Shown here piece by piece: positions 17,137 through 25,395 of a stretch of 32,981 nt of DNA. The stretch comes from Bryobacterales bacterium (GTDB lineage: Bacteria > Acidobacteriota > Terriglobia > Bryobacterales > Bryobacteraceae). The position numbers and the translations under genes are program-made. The notes under the pieces were generated by a model. That model was not told the DNA's origin. It ran no database searches and saw only the letters and a program-made list of their open reading frames with translations. Where the stretch lies: positions 1 to 32,981 of the forward strand of contig JAHCHD010000041.1 in assembly GCA_026129915.1 (NCBI GenBank), given 5' to 3'. Positions within the stretch are counted from its first letter, which is position 1. Each line of letters opens with the position of its first letter.

Positions 17137-17866
17137 GGAACGTTTGCAGAAGATTCTTGCCCATGCCGGCATTGCCAGCCGCCGCCATGCCGAAGACTAC
17201 ATTCTGGCCGGGCGCGTGAAAGTGAACGGCAAGGTGGTGAACACGCTAGGTGCGAAAGCGAATCCAGCCGTGGATCACATCAAGGTGGATGGCCGACTGC
17301 TGCAACAGCAGCGCGAGACGCTCATCTACATCGCCCTGCACAAACCGAAATCCGTCGTCACCACGGTAAGCGACCCCGAGGGACGCGAAACCGTGATGCA
17401 GTTTCTGCCCAAGGTGAAGCAGCGTGTGTATCCCGTGGGCCGCCTGGATTACCAGAGCGAGGGACTGCTGCTGCTTACCAACGATGGCGAGTTCGCCAAC
17501 CGGGTGATCTCGCCTCGCTATCACATCCCCAAGACCTACCTGGTGAAGGCCACCGGTTTGCTCACGGAGGAACAGGAAGAGCAGTTCCGCGAGGGAATCG
17601 TATTGGAAGGCAAACGCACGGCCCCCGCGGAATTGCGGCTGGTCAAGAGGGCGCAAAATCCGTGGTACGAGGTCACCATCACCGAAGGCCGTACACACCA
17701 GATCCGTAATATGTTTCGCTACTTTGGCAAACTAGTGGAGAAGCTGCGTCGCGTAACAATCGGTCCCATCGATATCAAGGGGATTCGTCCCGGCGAATAC
17801 CGGCTGCTGAATGTCCAGGAGATCCGCCGCTTCCGTCGAATTCTCAAACTCCCCCAGATCGTGTGA
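17108..17866 (+). CDS. rluB: RluB/RsuA-family 23S rRNA pseudouridine synthase
   Basis: Isomerises a specific uridine in rRNA to pseudouridine. The 252 residues carry an N-terminal S4 RNA-binding domain (ERLQKILAHAGIASRRHAED, then ILAGRVKVNG) and the catalytic domain, with the nucleophile D114 in VGRLDYQSEGLLLLTND. EGRTHQIRNMF is the second conserved motif. I chose the ATG inside the end of scpB because it directly precedes the S4 domain; an earlier in-frame start would add 39 unrelated residues. RluB rather than RsuA/RluE is favoured by the scpAB neighbourhood and by length. Coupled translation with scpB is likely. Confidence 0.92.
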   Translation: MNQETTAVAEERLQKILAHAGIASRRHAEDYILAGRVKVNGKVVNTLGAKANPAVDHIKVDGRLLQQQRETLIYIALHKPKSVVTTVSDPEGRETVMQFLPKVKQRVYPVGRLDYQSEGLLLLTNDGEFANRVISPRYHIPKTYLVKATGLLTEEQEEQFREGIVLEGKRTAPAELRLVKRAQNPWYEVTITEGRTHQIRNMFRYFGKLVEKLRRVTIGPIDIKGIRPGEYRLLNVQEIRRFRRILKLPQIV

Positions 17867-17909
17867 CTCTGCGGAGATACCTCATTAAACTCAAGGTGAA
17901 GAGATAGCT

Positions 17910-18662
17910 GTGAACTACTTGCGGCGCTCCTACGCGCGTAATCTCATCTTTGTGCTCGCCGGACTGTTGTTGCTGGGAGGATGCTCCCGGCGCGGCGGCG
18001 CGGGCAAAGACTTCATACCCACAGCCGTCACCGCGCCTGCCTCAAGTGACCCTTCACCGGAACAAACACTTGCCGACTATTACACTGCCCAGCGCACCGC
18101 GGAACGACTCCGCGATTTCCGTGTGGACGTGCAGATTGAAGCATCCTTGCCGGCAATGAACAAACAAGGCGGCATGACCGCCACACGCGTGCAACGGGGG
18201 ACCGACACGCTTTCTTACGCGGGGGCACAGTTTAGTGGCGACGAGATGATCAAGCGGGATGTGATCACCCGCTACCTGAATGCGGAAAAGGAGGCGCTGC
18301 GCAACCCCCCGGATGTGCTTATGCTGCCCAGAAACTACCGCTTTGAGTATCGCGGAGTGGCCATGCATCTTGACCGCCGCGCACATGTCTTCGAGGTGAT
18401 CCCGCGCGAAGGTCGCATCGGTCTGTTCCGCGGCGAGTTGTGGATCGACATGGAAACCGCGCAGCCGCTTCGCGAGTTCGGACGGCTCGTCCGCAACCCT
18501 TCGGTCTTCCTGAAAGACGTCGACTTTGTGCGGGACTACCGCATCATAGACGGGCGCGCTCTCCCTTCCCGGTTCATCAGCAATATGGACACGCGACTAG
18601 TGGGGCCAGCGGCAATCACCGTCACCCTGAACAATTACGAATTTGCCGGGCAGACACCGTAG
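17910..18662 (+). CDS. Predicted lipoprotein, LolA/sorting-protein-like, function unknown
   Basis: A 250-residue lipoprotein. The signal peptide RNLIFVLAGLLLLGGCSRR has a lipobox LGGC with lipidated C25. The mature part lacks a family I can name with confidence. Its alternating polar strands and the end part (GELWIDMETAQPLREFG, then DGRALPSRFISNMDTRL) resemble the outer-membrane lipoprotein-sorting (LolA/MucB-like) fold. It uses a GTG start 43 bases after rluB and could share that transcript. It converges with SulP, with 34 bp between the stops and no clear terminator. Confidence 0.75.
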   Translation: MNYLRRSYARNLIFVLAGLLLLGGCSRRGGAGKDFIPTAVTAPASSDPSPEQTLADYYTAQRTAERLRDFRVDVQIEASLPAMNKQGGMTATRVQRGTDTLSYAGAQFSGDEMIKRDVITRYLNAEKEALRNPPDVLMLPRNYRFEYRGVAMHLDRRAHVFEVIPREGRIGLFRGELWIDMETAQPLREFGRLVRNPSVFLKDVDFVRDYRIIDGRALPSRFISNMDTRLVGPAAITVTLNNYEFAGQTP

Positions 18663-18696
18663 CACCGCCAGCCCCCCACGCATTCCGCCTTGCAGC

Positions 18697-20265
18697 TCAT
18701 GGAACGTACTGACGCCCGACGCTCGAATCGAGACAGCGGTCGAGCAGGTCGTCGCGCTCCATCACCAGTGTGCCCCCCTGTGCCTTCCGCTGCTTTTCCC
18801 AGTTCGCCAGCAGTTCAATGCAAGCGTGGTCGATGTAGCGCAGCTTGTGCAGAAGCACATGCAGTTCGGCACCCTGCGGCACGTCGTCCAGCGCCTCAGC
18901 CAATAGCGGCAGCCGCAGGAAGGTGGCCGAACCCATTAGCGTCAACTCCACTCGTTTGGCCTGCAGATCGTGCTTGATCTCGATTTCCAGGTGGCTGGCA
19001 GCCCATAGCACTTTGATGAGCGAAAGCACCACACCGATAATCACGCCCGTCAGCAAGTCGGTAGCGACAATGCCGATCAGCGTGACGAAGTAAATGATCA
19101 GCGGAAATCGCCCGTAGTGCTTAAGAATCTTCACCTGCTTCAGATCAACCAGCTTGAAGCCGGTATAAACAAGTATTGCCGCGAGGGTGGCACGCGGAAT
19201 CACCGAGAGCAATTCGGGAAATACCAGCACCACCACAAGAATCCAGAGCCCGTGAAATATCGTGGAAAGCCGCGTCTTGGCGCCTGCCAGTACATTGGCC
19301 GAACTGCGCACAATGACACCCGTCATTGGAAGTGCGCCGAGGAGTCCGCAAAGGGTGTTGCCGACGCCCTGCGCCAGCAACTCGCGGTCGTAGTTAGTGC
19401 GGACGCCATTGTGCATTTGGTCTACCGCGGACGCCGACAGCAAGGTTTCCGCGCTGGCGACGAAGGCGATCGTCACAGCGCTCACAATCAGGCTGGCGTC
19501 TCTGAAGAGAAGCAAGTCGTCGAACTCGAAAATGCGAATGGTCTCCAGCATGTTGTCGGGGATGGAGACAAACAGCACCGGAAACTGAAAGAGAGCAGCC
19601 GCGCCGGAGCCTATGACCACGGCCACAAGCGGCGCGGGCACCAGGCTGAGACGCTTCGGGTGGAATCGCTTCCAAAGCAGCAGAGATCCGATGGTCAGTA
19701 GCCCGATGAATGCGGCAAGGTGATGCGCACGGTCGCCTACGTCCGGGCTGATTCCCTTATAAATCGCCTCGGGAATCGACATCAGATTCTGAATGCCGTT
19801 CGAGCGCGGGGAATCGTCCACCATCATGTGGAACTGGCTGGCGAAGATCAGTACGCCAATTCCGGCGAGCATTCCATAGATAACCGCCGGCGTGATGGCG
19901 CGGAAGACCTGGCCGAACTTAAACGCACCGGCCGCAAACTGGATGATGCCCGAGAGCACAAGGGCCGTGGCCATTCCTTCGATGCCATGCTTTTGGACAA
20001 CCTCCCAAACAATGACCGCAAGGCCGGCGGCCGGCCCGCTCACCTGAAGGGGCGAACCAGAAATCAGGCCCACCACCAAGCCGCCAATCACACCACCGAT
20101 AAGCCCTAGGGCAGGCGGCACGCCAGATGCGAGCGCAATACCCATGCAGAGGGGCAACGCCACCAGAAAGACCACCACGGAGGAGAGCAGTTCATTGCCC
20201 CAGGAGAACTCCTTCGGCAGGAACTGCGTACCATCCACCCTTTTCTTCTTCACGGGATCAGGCAT
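18697..20265 (-). CDS. SulP-family anion transporter, probably bicarbonate
   Basis: An inner-membrane SLC26/SulP transporter of 522 residues with about 10-14 hydrophobic helices, beginning LLSSVVVFLVALPLCMGIALASGVPPALGL. The segment VSGPAAGLAVIVWE is the conserved substrate-binding area of the family. The C-terminal 100 residues form a STAS-like domain (VELTLMGSATFLRLPLL, then LHKLRYIDHACIELL). The chosen ATG lies 8 bases inside the end of the carbonic anhydrase gene, with GGAGG about 10 bases ahead; a more upstream start would overlap that gene further without a ribosome site. Pairing with a beta-carbonic anhydrase is the known signature of SulP bicarbonate carriers, so bicarbonate rather than sulfate is inferred. 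Confidence 0.9.
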   Translation of the reverse strand: MPDPVKKKRVDGTQFLPKEFSWGNELLSSVVVFLVALPLCMGIALASGVPPALGLIGGVIGGLVVGLISGSPLQVSGPAAGLAVIVWEVVQKHGIEGMATALVLSGIIQFAAGAFKFGQVFRAITPAVIYGMLAGIGVLIFASQFHMMVDDSPRSNGIQNLMSIPEAIYKGISPDVGDRAHHLAAFIGLLTIGSLLLWKRFHPKRLSLVPAPLVAVVIGSGAAALFQFPVLFVSIPDNMLETIRIFEFDDLLLFRDASLIVSAVTIAFVASAETLLSASAVDQMHNGVRTNYDRELLAQGVGNTLCGLLGALPMTGVIVRSSANVLAGAKTRLSTIFHGLWILVVVLVFPELLSVIPRATLAAILVYTGFKLVDLKQVKILKHYGRFPLIIYFVTLIGIVATDLLTGVIIGVVLSLIKVLWAASHLEIEIKHDLQAKRVELTLMGSATFLRLPLLAEALDDVPQGAELHVLLHKLRYIDHACIELLANWEKQRKAQGGTLVMERDDLLDRCLDSSVGRQYVP

Positions 20266-20929
20266 TCGAGCCAACCTCCACCGGGAACGTCGCATCGATG
20301 GCTTCATCGTCGCCAAAAGTGATGCGGACAAACTTCTCGGTATCGGGATCGTAGGAGTCCACGTCGCCGGTGTCGATGTGGTACATCCAGCCGTGCAGGG
20401 AGAGCCTGCCCTTAGCCATGGCCACCGCGACTGGAGGATGGGTTTCCAGGTGCTTCAGTTGCAGCAGCACATTGCGCTCAGTGAGTTGATGGAGTTTTTC
20501 CTCCTCGCTGGCGTCAGGATAGAGAGCCTCCACGATATTGCGCGCCGCGCTTACGTAGCTTAGCCAGCCAGCCACGTTCGGCAAGTTGGCCATCTTCTCA
20601 GGATGCAGCACGGCGCTCATCGCCCCGCAGTCGGTGTGGCCCACCACGATGATGTGCTTGACCTTCAATGCGTCCACGGCATACTCGACCGTTGCCGAGA
20701 CACCGCCATAGGGACCGCCGAAGGGGGGGACGATGTTACCCACGTGGCGGCAGATGAACAGGTCACCCGGCTTCGTCTGCGTCAAGAGCGTAGGCACCAC
20801 CCTGGAATCACCGCAGGTAATCAGCAGGGCACGCGGCTCCTGCGCGGTGGACAATGACTCATACAGAACCTTGTGATGGGGGAAGACTTCCTTCTGAAAT
20901 TGCTTCAGACCTTTCAAAATTTGTTGCAT
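20258..20929 (-). CDS. Beta-class carbonic anhydrase
   Basis: A zinc enzyme interconverting CO2 and bicarbonate. The 223 residues show the full metal set: C39 and D41-R43 in CGDSRVVP, then H98 and C101 in GHTDCGAM. RHVGNIVPPFG and GGVSATVEYAVDALKV are further family motifs. The ATG is preceded by GGAGGG. Its stop lies within the start of the SulP gene (8-base overlap), so the two products are made together. They likely cooperate in bicarbonate uptake or pH/CO2 balance. There is a 105-bp gap before it, without a convincing promoter. Confidence 0.95.
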   Translation of the reverse strand: MQQILKGLKQFQKEVFPHHKVLYESLSTAQEPRALLITCGDSRVVPTLLTQTKPGDLFICRHVGNIVPPFGGPYGGVSATVEYAVDALKVKHIIVVGHTDCGAMSAVLHPEKMANLPNVAGWLSYVSAARNIVEALYPDASEEEKLHQLTERNVLLQLKHLETHPPVAVAMAKGRLSLHGWMYHIDTGDVDSYDPDTEKFVRITFGDDEAIDATFPVEVGSNA

Positions 20930-21034
20930 GGGACCCTCCGGAGCACTTCGTTGGCTGAAACAGAGCACGGAGCGCAGTCCACGCTCTAAGCGGGAATCGA
21001 CACTCCAAACCACAAACGGGGATGAGGCGCAAGA

Positions 21035-21508
21035 TCAGACGACGGCAGGGGGGGGCTTTGGCAGGTACGGTGCGTGAAAGGATGACGTTCCGCGGAGGCT
21101 GCCGTGGACGGAAGCCGGTTCCCAAGCCACCACGGGCAGACTGATCCTGGTGGCTTGGCTTGCACTTGGAGCAACGCCATGAATTGGCGCTGAGGCATGC
21201 GCTGCGCGGGCATCGCTTAGTTCCGAACTGCCGCACTCGGCAGCTTCGGCATGGGATACAGGGCTGCTGCTGCGCACGATGCGGGAAGTGCGCTTAGGAC
21301 TGCCGGATTTGGTGCCGCCACGCTTCGTTTTCGCCACGGGCCGAGGGCGAAACCGGTTTTCAATTCCCTCAGCGGCGCCCACCGCCAGAATCAGCAGTAT
21401 CGCAAGGGCTGCTCTGGAAAGAAACCTGGAGCAGGCAATACGGCTACCAGCCATCGCCAGCAGAGCCAGCGACGGCGAGGACAGACGCAATGAACCCCTG
21501 GATTGCAT
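21035..21508 (-). CDS. Hypothetical exported or membrane-anchored basic protein
   Basis: A 157-residue protein I do not recognise. A hydrophobic segment (about 29-45, RAALAILLILAVGAA) after an arginine-containing start suggests an anchor or signal. The rest is basic and rich in Ser, Pro and Ala, and looks disordered. Coding status rests mainly on a very good ribosome site (CTGGAGGAAC about 8 bases before the ATG). It could still be a chance open frame in GC-rich DNA, since no conserved domain is visible. Gene context turns from core to accessory at this point. Confidence 0.45.
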   Translation of the reverse strand: MQSRGSLRLSSPSLALLAMAGSRIACSRFLSRAALAILLILAVGAAEGIENRFRPRPVAKTKRGGTKSGSPKRTSRIVRSSSPVSHAEAAECGSSELSDARAAHASAPIHGVAPSASQATRISLPVVAWEPASVHGSLRGTSSFHAPYLPKPPPAVV

Positions 21509-21550
21509 CCAACCGGTTCCTCCAGCAAAAACAAAGATCGAGCTTCTTCT

Positions 21551-22039
21551 CTAGGATAAACGACCGTCGACGCTATGTGTACTGTTTCGCTTTTCTAACG
21601 ATTTTCCACTCCTCTTTTCTCTTTCTGTTTCTGTTTGGAGACCGGAAGACGGGCCACCGGACGATCGCAAGCGTTCGATTCCAAGACAGGAACAAATGCC
21701 CGCTCCGCGGATCGTGCGTAAGGTCATCGCGTACCGCCCATAGAGTTCGTCGAAACCGCGATGGACTACGAGTGAGCGACCGTTGCCGAGGCGAACCACC
21801 ACCGCGTTCCACGCCCCACGCACCGAAGGCACCTGATGTTCGCAAGTGACAAGTTCCACCGGCACGATGCGGCTCACCGAAGCGTCTTCAGCAGACTTGC
21901 TCCGGTTCACCCGGCGGATGTAGTAATCCAGTGTCGTGACGGCAATCCCCGCCTCGGCCGCAAACTCCTTGCGTGTCAGCGCGCTCCTGAGGTGACGCCA
22001 ACGCCAGATCTTCGCCGTCATCCAGGAGACCAACGCCAT
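21551..22039 (-). pseudogene. IS66-type accessory protein TnpA, decayed
   Basis: The first 110 or so residues match the layout of IS66 TnpA. A helix-turn-helix (TRKEFAAEAGIAVTTLDYYIRR) is followed by a beta unit RIVPVELV and VVVRLGNGRSLVVHRGFDE. After that the expected short leucine-rich tail is lost and the frame runs on through unrelated sequence (RSSGGPSSGLQTETERE). No TnpB or TnpC transposase and no terminal repeats are seen nearby, so this is a solitary relic. The ATG has GGAGG upstream. It might instead be an exapted DNA-binding protein, since the frame is open, but the ragged end argues for decay. Confidence 0.6.
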
Positions 22040-22299
22040 CGTTCCTGCCTCCAGATCAACAGCATTCGAAGATACAGGCCAGAATGGGATTGCCAAACAC
22101 TTCCAAACGAACTAGTGCCTATCTCCCAGTGTGTCTACCGGCAAGAATCCCCTCTGCCGCGCGGGGTTCGGTAGCCCGTCACCGTTGCCTCGAGCGTCAG
22201 CTTGAGCTTGGAGGCCCGCTCCGCGAGTTTCTGGCGGCCCAGCGCGCCTGGAGCATGCCGAGACTGCGGCCCTGATGAATGAATTCGCTCTTGGAGTTC

Positions 22300-23334
22300 C
22301 TAGACGATTCCTTCTCTCTGACGATTGGCGGTGATTTGGTGGGCAGAATTCGTGGTTTCCGTGGTCGGTTGTGGGGACTGTGTGTGTGCTGTAGGAGCAA
22401 CCTCGTCATTTTGCGAAACGAACTCTTCGGGGCGGAGGGTGGCTAGCATTGCCTGGCGCAAGCGGAGATCCGCCTGGCCTCTGGCCATGAGGTCTGCGTG
22501 ACGTTCATCGCGGCGGCGCTCGGTGGCTTCCTCCTGCTGCTGGCGACGGAGGTCGCGCTGCTTGCGGCGCTCTTCGCGGGCCATGCGGGCTTCGTGCCAC
22601 TCCTGCCTCTCGCGGTCGCGGGCGTCCTGGCGGCGGGCTTTGCAGGCGCGTTCGAATTCGGCGATCGCACGCTGGTGACGGCGCTCCCACCAGGTGCGGT
22701 AGCGCTGCAGGTTGTTCAGGCCGGGCCAGAGCGGGATGTCGATGAAGGGGCGGGGCTTCTGGTCGAGCATGGGGTCGTAGCGGCCCGGTTCGAATTTCTG
22801 CGGTTCGGCGAGTCCGCCGAGGGCTTCGCCGTAGCTGTAGGGATATTTGGGATCGGCGAAGAAGGGGCGGGTTGCCTTTTCGATTGCCATCAGTTCGGCC
22901 TCGTCGAAGCGGCGGAAGGCCCAGCGGCATTGCGAGATGTCGTCGACGGCGAGGGTCTCACGGGCGGACTGGGGTTCGTAGATGGCGAGGATGGAATCGC
23001 GGAGTTCGTCGTACTCGGCGGGGTCCTCGTGCGGGAGCAGGACGTGGCGCTGGATGGAGAGGCCGAGCTTGAGGGCGTTCTGTGCGGAACGGGCCTTGCC
23101 CTCGGGAGTGCGCGGTCCGGTGGGGCCGGGGGATGAAGAAGAGTTATCCGTTGTCGGTTCACAGTTGTCAGTGGGGAAGGGCGAGGGGTTAGGGTCTAGG
23201 GATTGGGGGTTAGCTCCAAAACACGGGTTGTCGGCTGACGGTTGGCCGCTGTCCGCGGGCGGAACTGCGGAATCCAGAGTTGGGGGTTGGGTATTGTTGT
23301 TGGTCGTGATGTTGTCGCGCAATTGGTCTGGCAT
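22300..23334 (-). CDS. Uncharacterised protein with 'RSAQNALKLGL' motif
   Basis: A 344-residue cytoplasmic-type protein of unknown function. After a low-complexity Asn/Pro/Ser head (1-70) comes GPRTPEGKARSAQNALKLGL, the signature of a large, unexplained family frequent in acidobacteria and planctomycetes (usually SSKNALKHG). It is followed by LLPHEDPAEYDELRDSIL and a helical part. Residues 225-310 are extremely charged (RQDARDRERQEWHEARMARE) and should form a long helix or coiled coil. The ATG at 23334 has AAGGAT about 8 bases ahead; a GTG seven codons earlier is less likely. Members often lie among mobile elements, as here, but no activity is known. Confidence 0.7.
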   Translation of the reverse strand: MPDQLRDNITTNNNTQPPTLDSAVPPADSGQPSADNPCFGANPQSLDPNPSPFPTDNCEPTTDNSSSSPGPTGPRTPEGKARSAQNALKLGLSIQRHVLLPHEDPAEYDELRDSILAIYEPQSARETLAVDDISQCRWAFRRFDEAELMAIEKATRPFFADPKYPYSYGEALGGLAEPQKFEPGRYDPMLDQKPRPFIDIPLWPGLNNLQRYRTWWERRHQRAIAEFERACKARRQDARDRERQEWHEARMAREERRKQRDLRRQQQEEATERRRDERHADLMARGQADLRLRQAMLATLRPEEFVSQNDEVAPTAHTQSPQPTTETTNSAHQITANRQREGIV

Positions 23335-23562
23335 GGAGTGAGATCCTTCCCGCACAAAATTTCAGTCGCGTGAGTATAGGGGCGCGGGAGGGAGAAGTAA
23401 GGGGTAGTTATTGCGGAAGTGTTTGATTGCAGGGGAGAAAGGAATTTTCCATCTCGCGAACTGGTGGTGGATGGGTGAGCGCGGGTGGACCAATTTTTAG
23501 GCGTTGGTAGGCGGATTCGAACGTTTTGCAGGAGCTAGGGCGCTCGGCGAATGGAAGCAGCG

Positions 23563-23865
23563 TCAGTGATACCAGAGCCGGCAATGGGAGGCGGACATAA
23601 GGCGTGCCACCCCACTCGGGGTTCCTCTCTTGCTGCGACGAGACGGGGCGCTGACGCACCCCGCTGGCCTATGTCGCCCGGCTAGCCGGGCATCCGCTGT
23701 CACCGAAACTCCCACACGCAATTGCGCCTCGGTTGCTGCGGCGCCAAGCAACGCCAGATAGGTGAGCCGGTCCTCATCGTCGAGGAAGACTTCTCGCCGG
23801 AAGTTGCCGCGCTGCGTCACGCGATGCAGGCAACCGATCGCTACCACCCTGCCGATGCGTCCCAT
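23563..23865 (-). pseudogene. RAYT (REP-associated tyrosine transposase) N-terminal fragment
   Basis: The first 50 residues (MGRIGRVVAIGCLHRVTQRG, then FRREVFLDDEDRLTYLALL) closely match the start of the intact RAYT further right in the window. The match ends around position 23715, before the HUH histidines, and the frame continues into unrelated sequence. The catalytic core is missing, so it cannot be active. Its upstream flank keeps the same end motif (CGAGGTTGAGG) as the intact copy. Confidence 0.75.
23676..23691. repeat. Perfect 16-bp palindrome
   Basis: GCCCGGCTAGCCGGGC is fully self-complementary. It sits just past the break point of the truncated RAYT, where REP-like palindromes might be expected. 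One copy only in this window. Confidence 0.6.
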
Positions 23866-23896
23866 CGTGGGTATAGTCGGCGGACGGGGGAATTCC

Positions 23897-23933
23897 TCTC
23901 ACAAAGAGTTTCGAGGTTGAGGTGTTTGTCCCC
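23897..23933 (+). repeat. RAYT end-sequence copy 1
   Basis: The 23 bases from 23898 to 23920, CTCACAAAGAGTTTCGAGGT plus TGA, recur identically at 31471-31493. They contain the CGAGGTTGA core that also forms both ends of the intact RAYT unit. GGTGTTTGTCCCC follows, resembling the GTGC...GTCCCC tails of the other copies. The DNA from here to 24124 holds no recognisable gene. Confidence 0.65.
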
Positions 23934-24124
23934 AAAGCCCCGGAGATCCCTTGGGAGCTGGCGGGAATGGGTTGCGGTGGCCGGGAATGGTGGGGTCGCA
24001 GCCGCAAACAGGCGGCTGCTCCGCGGACCCGCCACGCGAGGCTGGATGCTGTCCACGGGTAGCGCTCCGCTACACGCATGGCACGACTACCCCGCTAGTC
24101 TTGGTTTCGGAGTGTCACATCCTA

Positions 24125-24190
24125 TAGAGTGGAAGGATAACCTGATAGCGAATTCCTTAGAGTGGAAGGATAACCTGATAGCGAATTCCC
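24125..24190. repeat. 33-bp perfect tandem duplication
   Basis: Two adjacent copies (24125-24157 and 24158-24190), each starting TAGAGTGGAAGGATAACCTG, differ only in the last base. The second copy forms the artificial 3' end and stop codon of Rhs fragment A. Confidence 0.9.
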
Positions 24191-24873
24191 GCAGTCTCCG
24201 ATGCCTTCGCCGCATCCTTGGCCTTCTCAGCATTCCGTGCTGCCTTGACACCGTCGGTCGCGTTGTCGACTTTGTTGGCGATCCGCGCTGCCTTAAGTGC
24301 CGCGCCAGCACCACCGGGGACAAACGGCACCGCGGTCGCCACCACGTCCACGGCAACTCCGCCCGCGTCCCACGCGGCTTCGACGTAGTTGCCTTGAGAA
24401 GCGTTATCGACGAACGAATAGAGTCCAAGCCCGATGTTAGCGATGTCCCACAGGGTCTCGGCCACGTTTCCGCTGGGATCCACGTACTTCTGCGGATTGT
24501 TCCGCACATACGCATACAGGTTCCAACTCTGCGGGTCATCTGTATGCTGATCCGCAAACGGCGCATCCGCACTCGTGAACCGCCCCGGCCCGGCCGAGTA
24601 GTACCGTGCCCCGAAGTAATCGAGCCTGGTCTCGCTATCCCGTTCCTTGCCGGTGAAGCGCTGGGTGGGGGTGTAGACCCCTTCCGGTGATGTCAAATAT
24701 CCGTGGCCGTTGGTGCGGCCGGTCAGTCCTGAGTATAGCTCCCAGCCGAAGGGGAGGTAGTCGTGCCGGCTCACCACCGCGCCGGTCTGGTTCGTCACGA
24801 GGCGCGTCGAGCCTAGATGGTCTGTCGTTAGAGGTAAGCGTCCAGCCGCCGAGCTGGGTCAAGTTGCCCGCAT
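24157..24873 (-). pseudogene. Rhs fragment A: core end plus pre-toxin region, toxin lost
   Basis: Encodes the last part of an Rhs core (TTDHLGSTRLVTNQTGAVV, TGKERDSETRLDYFGARYY, ADQHTDDPQSWNLYAYVRNN) and the hypervariable junction PQKYVDPSGN. An Ala-rich pre-toxin segment follows (AVPFVPGGAGAALKAARIAN), homologous to that of module B. The frame then ends in the 33-bp duplication, so no toxin domain is present. At about 24830 the core jumps from GGWTLT directly to LTTDHLG with a frame change. Compared with module C, about 200 bp are missing there. It has no start region of its own and is a displaced, dead tip. Confidence 0.85.
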
Positions 24874-24900
24874 GGCGAATTCTGATGGCAAGTTCCTAAC

Positions 24901-25284
24901 CTACCCAACCCAAATCGTCTCAATGCCTTCAACCCTCCACTCGAAGGATTCTAGACCCTCCCTATCTGGTCCACGAATAGCCACGATGAGGGGCCCACCG
25001 TCATCGAATCCGATGGAAATTTGCTGCTCATCCACTCAGGTGTCTACGACAGCCCGGTTGATTCGCACGCCCAGCTCATGCCTGAAGAGTGGGGACGACC
25101 AATCAAGCTCATGACCAGCAACACGGATGGTCGGGTGGGCGTAAGCGCTTAGGCCGGCACCCAGGTTCCCTGATTCAAAGCCGAACTGGGCGTAGTCATG
25201 GATGAACTGAACTGCCGTTAGTCTTTGTCCTCTGACCTTCGCCAGGGCCTCCTCAAGTGAGATCAAGTTGTCCTCGGGATCCAT
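24901..25284 (-). pseudogene. Immunity-like gene broken by an in-frame TGA
   Basis: From the ATG (ribosome site AGGAG, 5-base spacing) the protein reads MDPEDNLISLEEALAKVRGQ and continues to RINRAVVDT, then a TGA at 25036-25038. The same frame goes on for 44 more sensible codons (VDEQQISIGFDDGGPLIVAI, ending ESFEWRVEGIETIWVG) to a TAG. The full product would be about 127 residues, the size of an Rhs immunity protein. It lies after the module B immunity gene and before Rhs fragment A, as an orphan immunity gene would. I see no sign of selenocysteine use, so a nonsense mutation or a sequencing error is likely. Confidence 0.65.
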
Positions 25285-25395
25285 AAGTGCTCCTGCGTTG
25301 GTCATGGTTGACAGTCAGACCCAGCGGCAGAACACCCGGGCTGCCGCTTCGGGCTGAGGGGAATGTGTCGAGAAAGATCAGTGTGCGGTACAGTC

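Noticed and set aside
22498..23136. Long plus-strand frame antisense to the NALKLGL gene, hydrophobic and glycine-rich
   Set aside because: Its composition mirrors the charged, Arg/Glu-rich codons of the real gene on the other strand; no start signal or domain.
23866..24079. Minus-strand frames between the RAYT fragment and Rhs fragment A
   Set aside because: Arg/Pro/Ser-rich products in several overlapping frames without homology; treated as non-coding.
25036..25038. TGA in the immunity-like gene as selenocysteine
   Set aside because: No SECIS-like hairpin recognised after it and no redox motif around it; a nonsense mutation is simpler.
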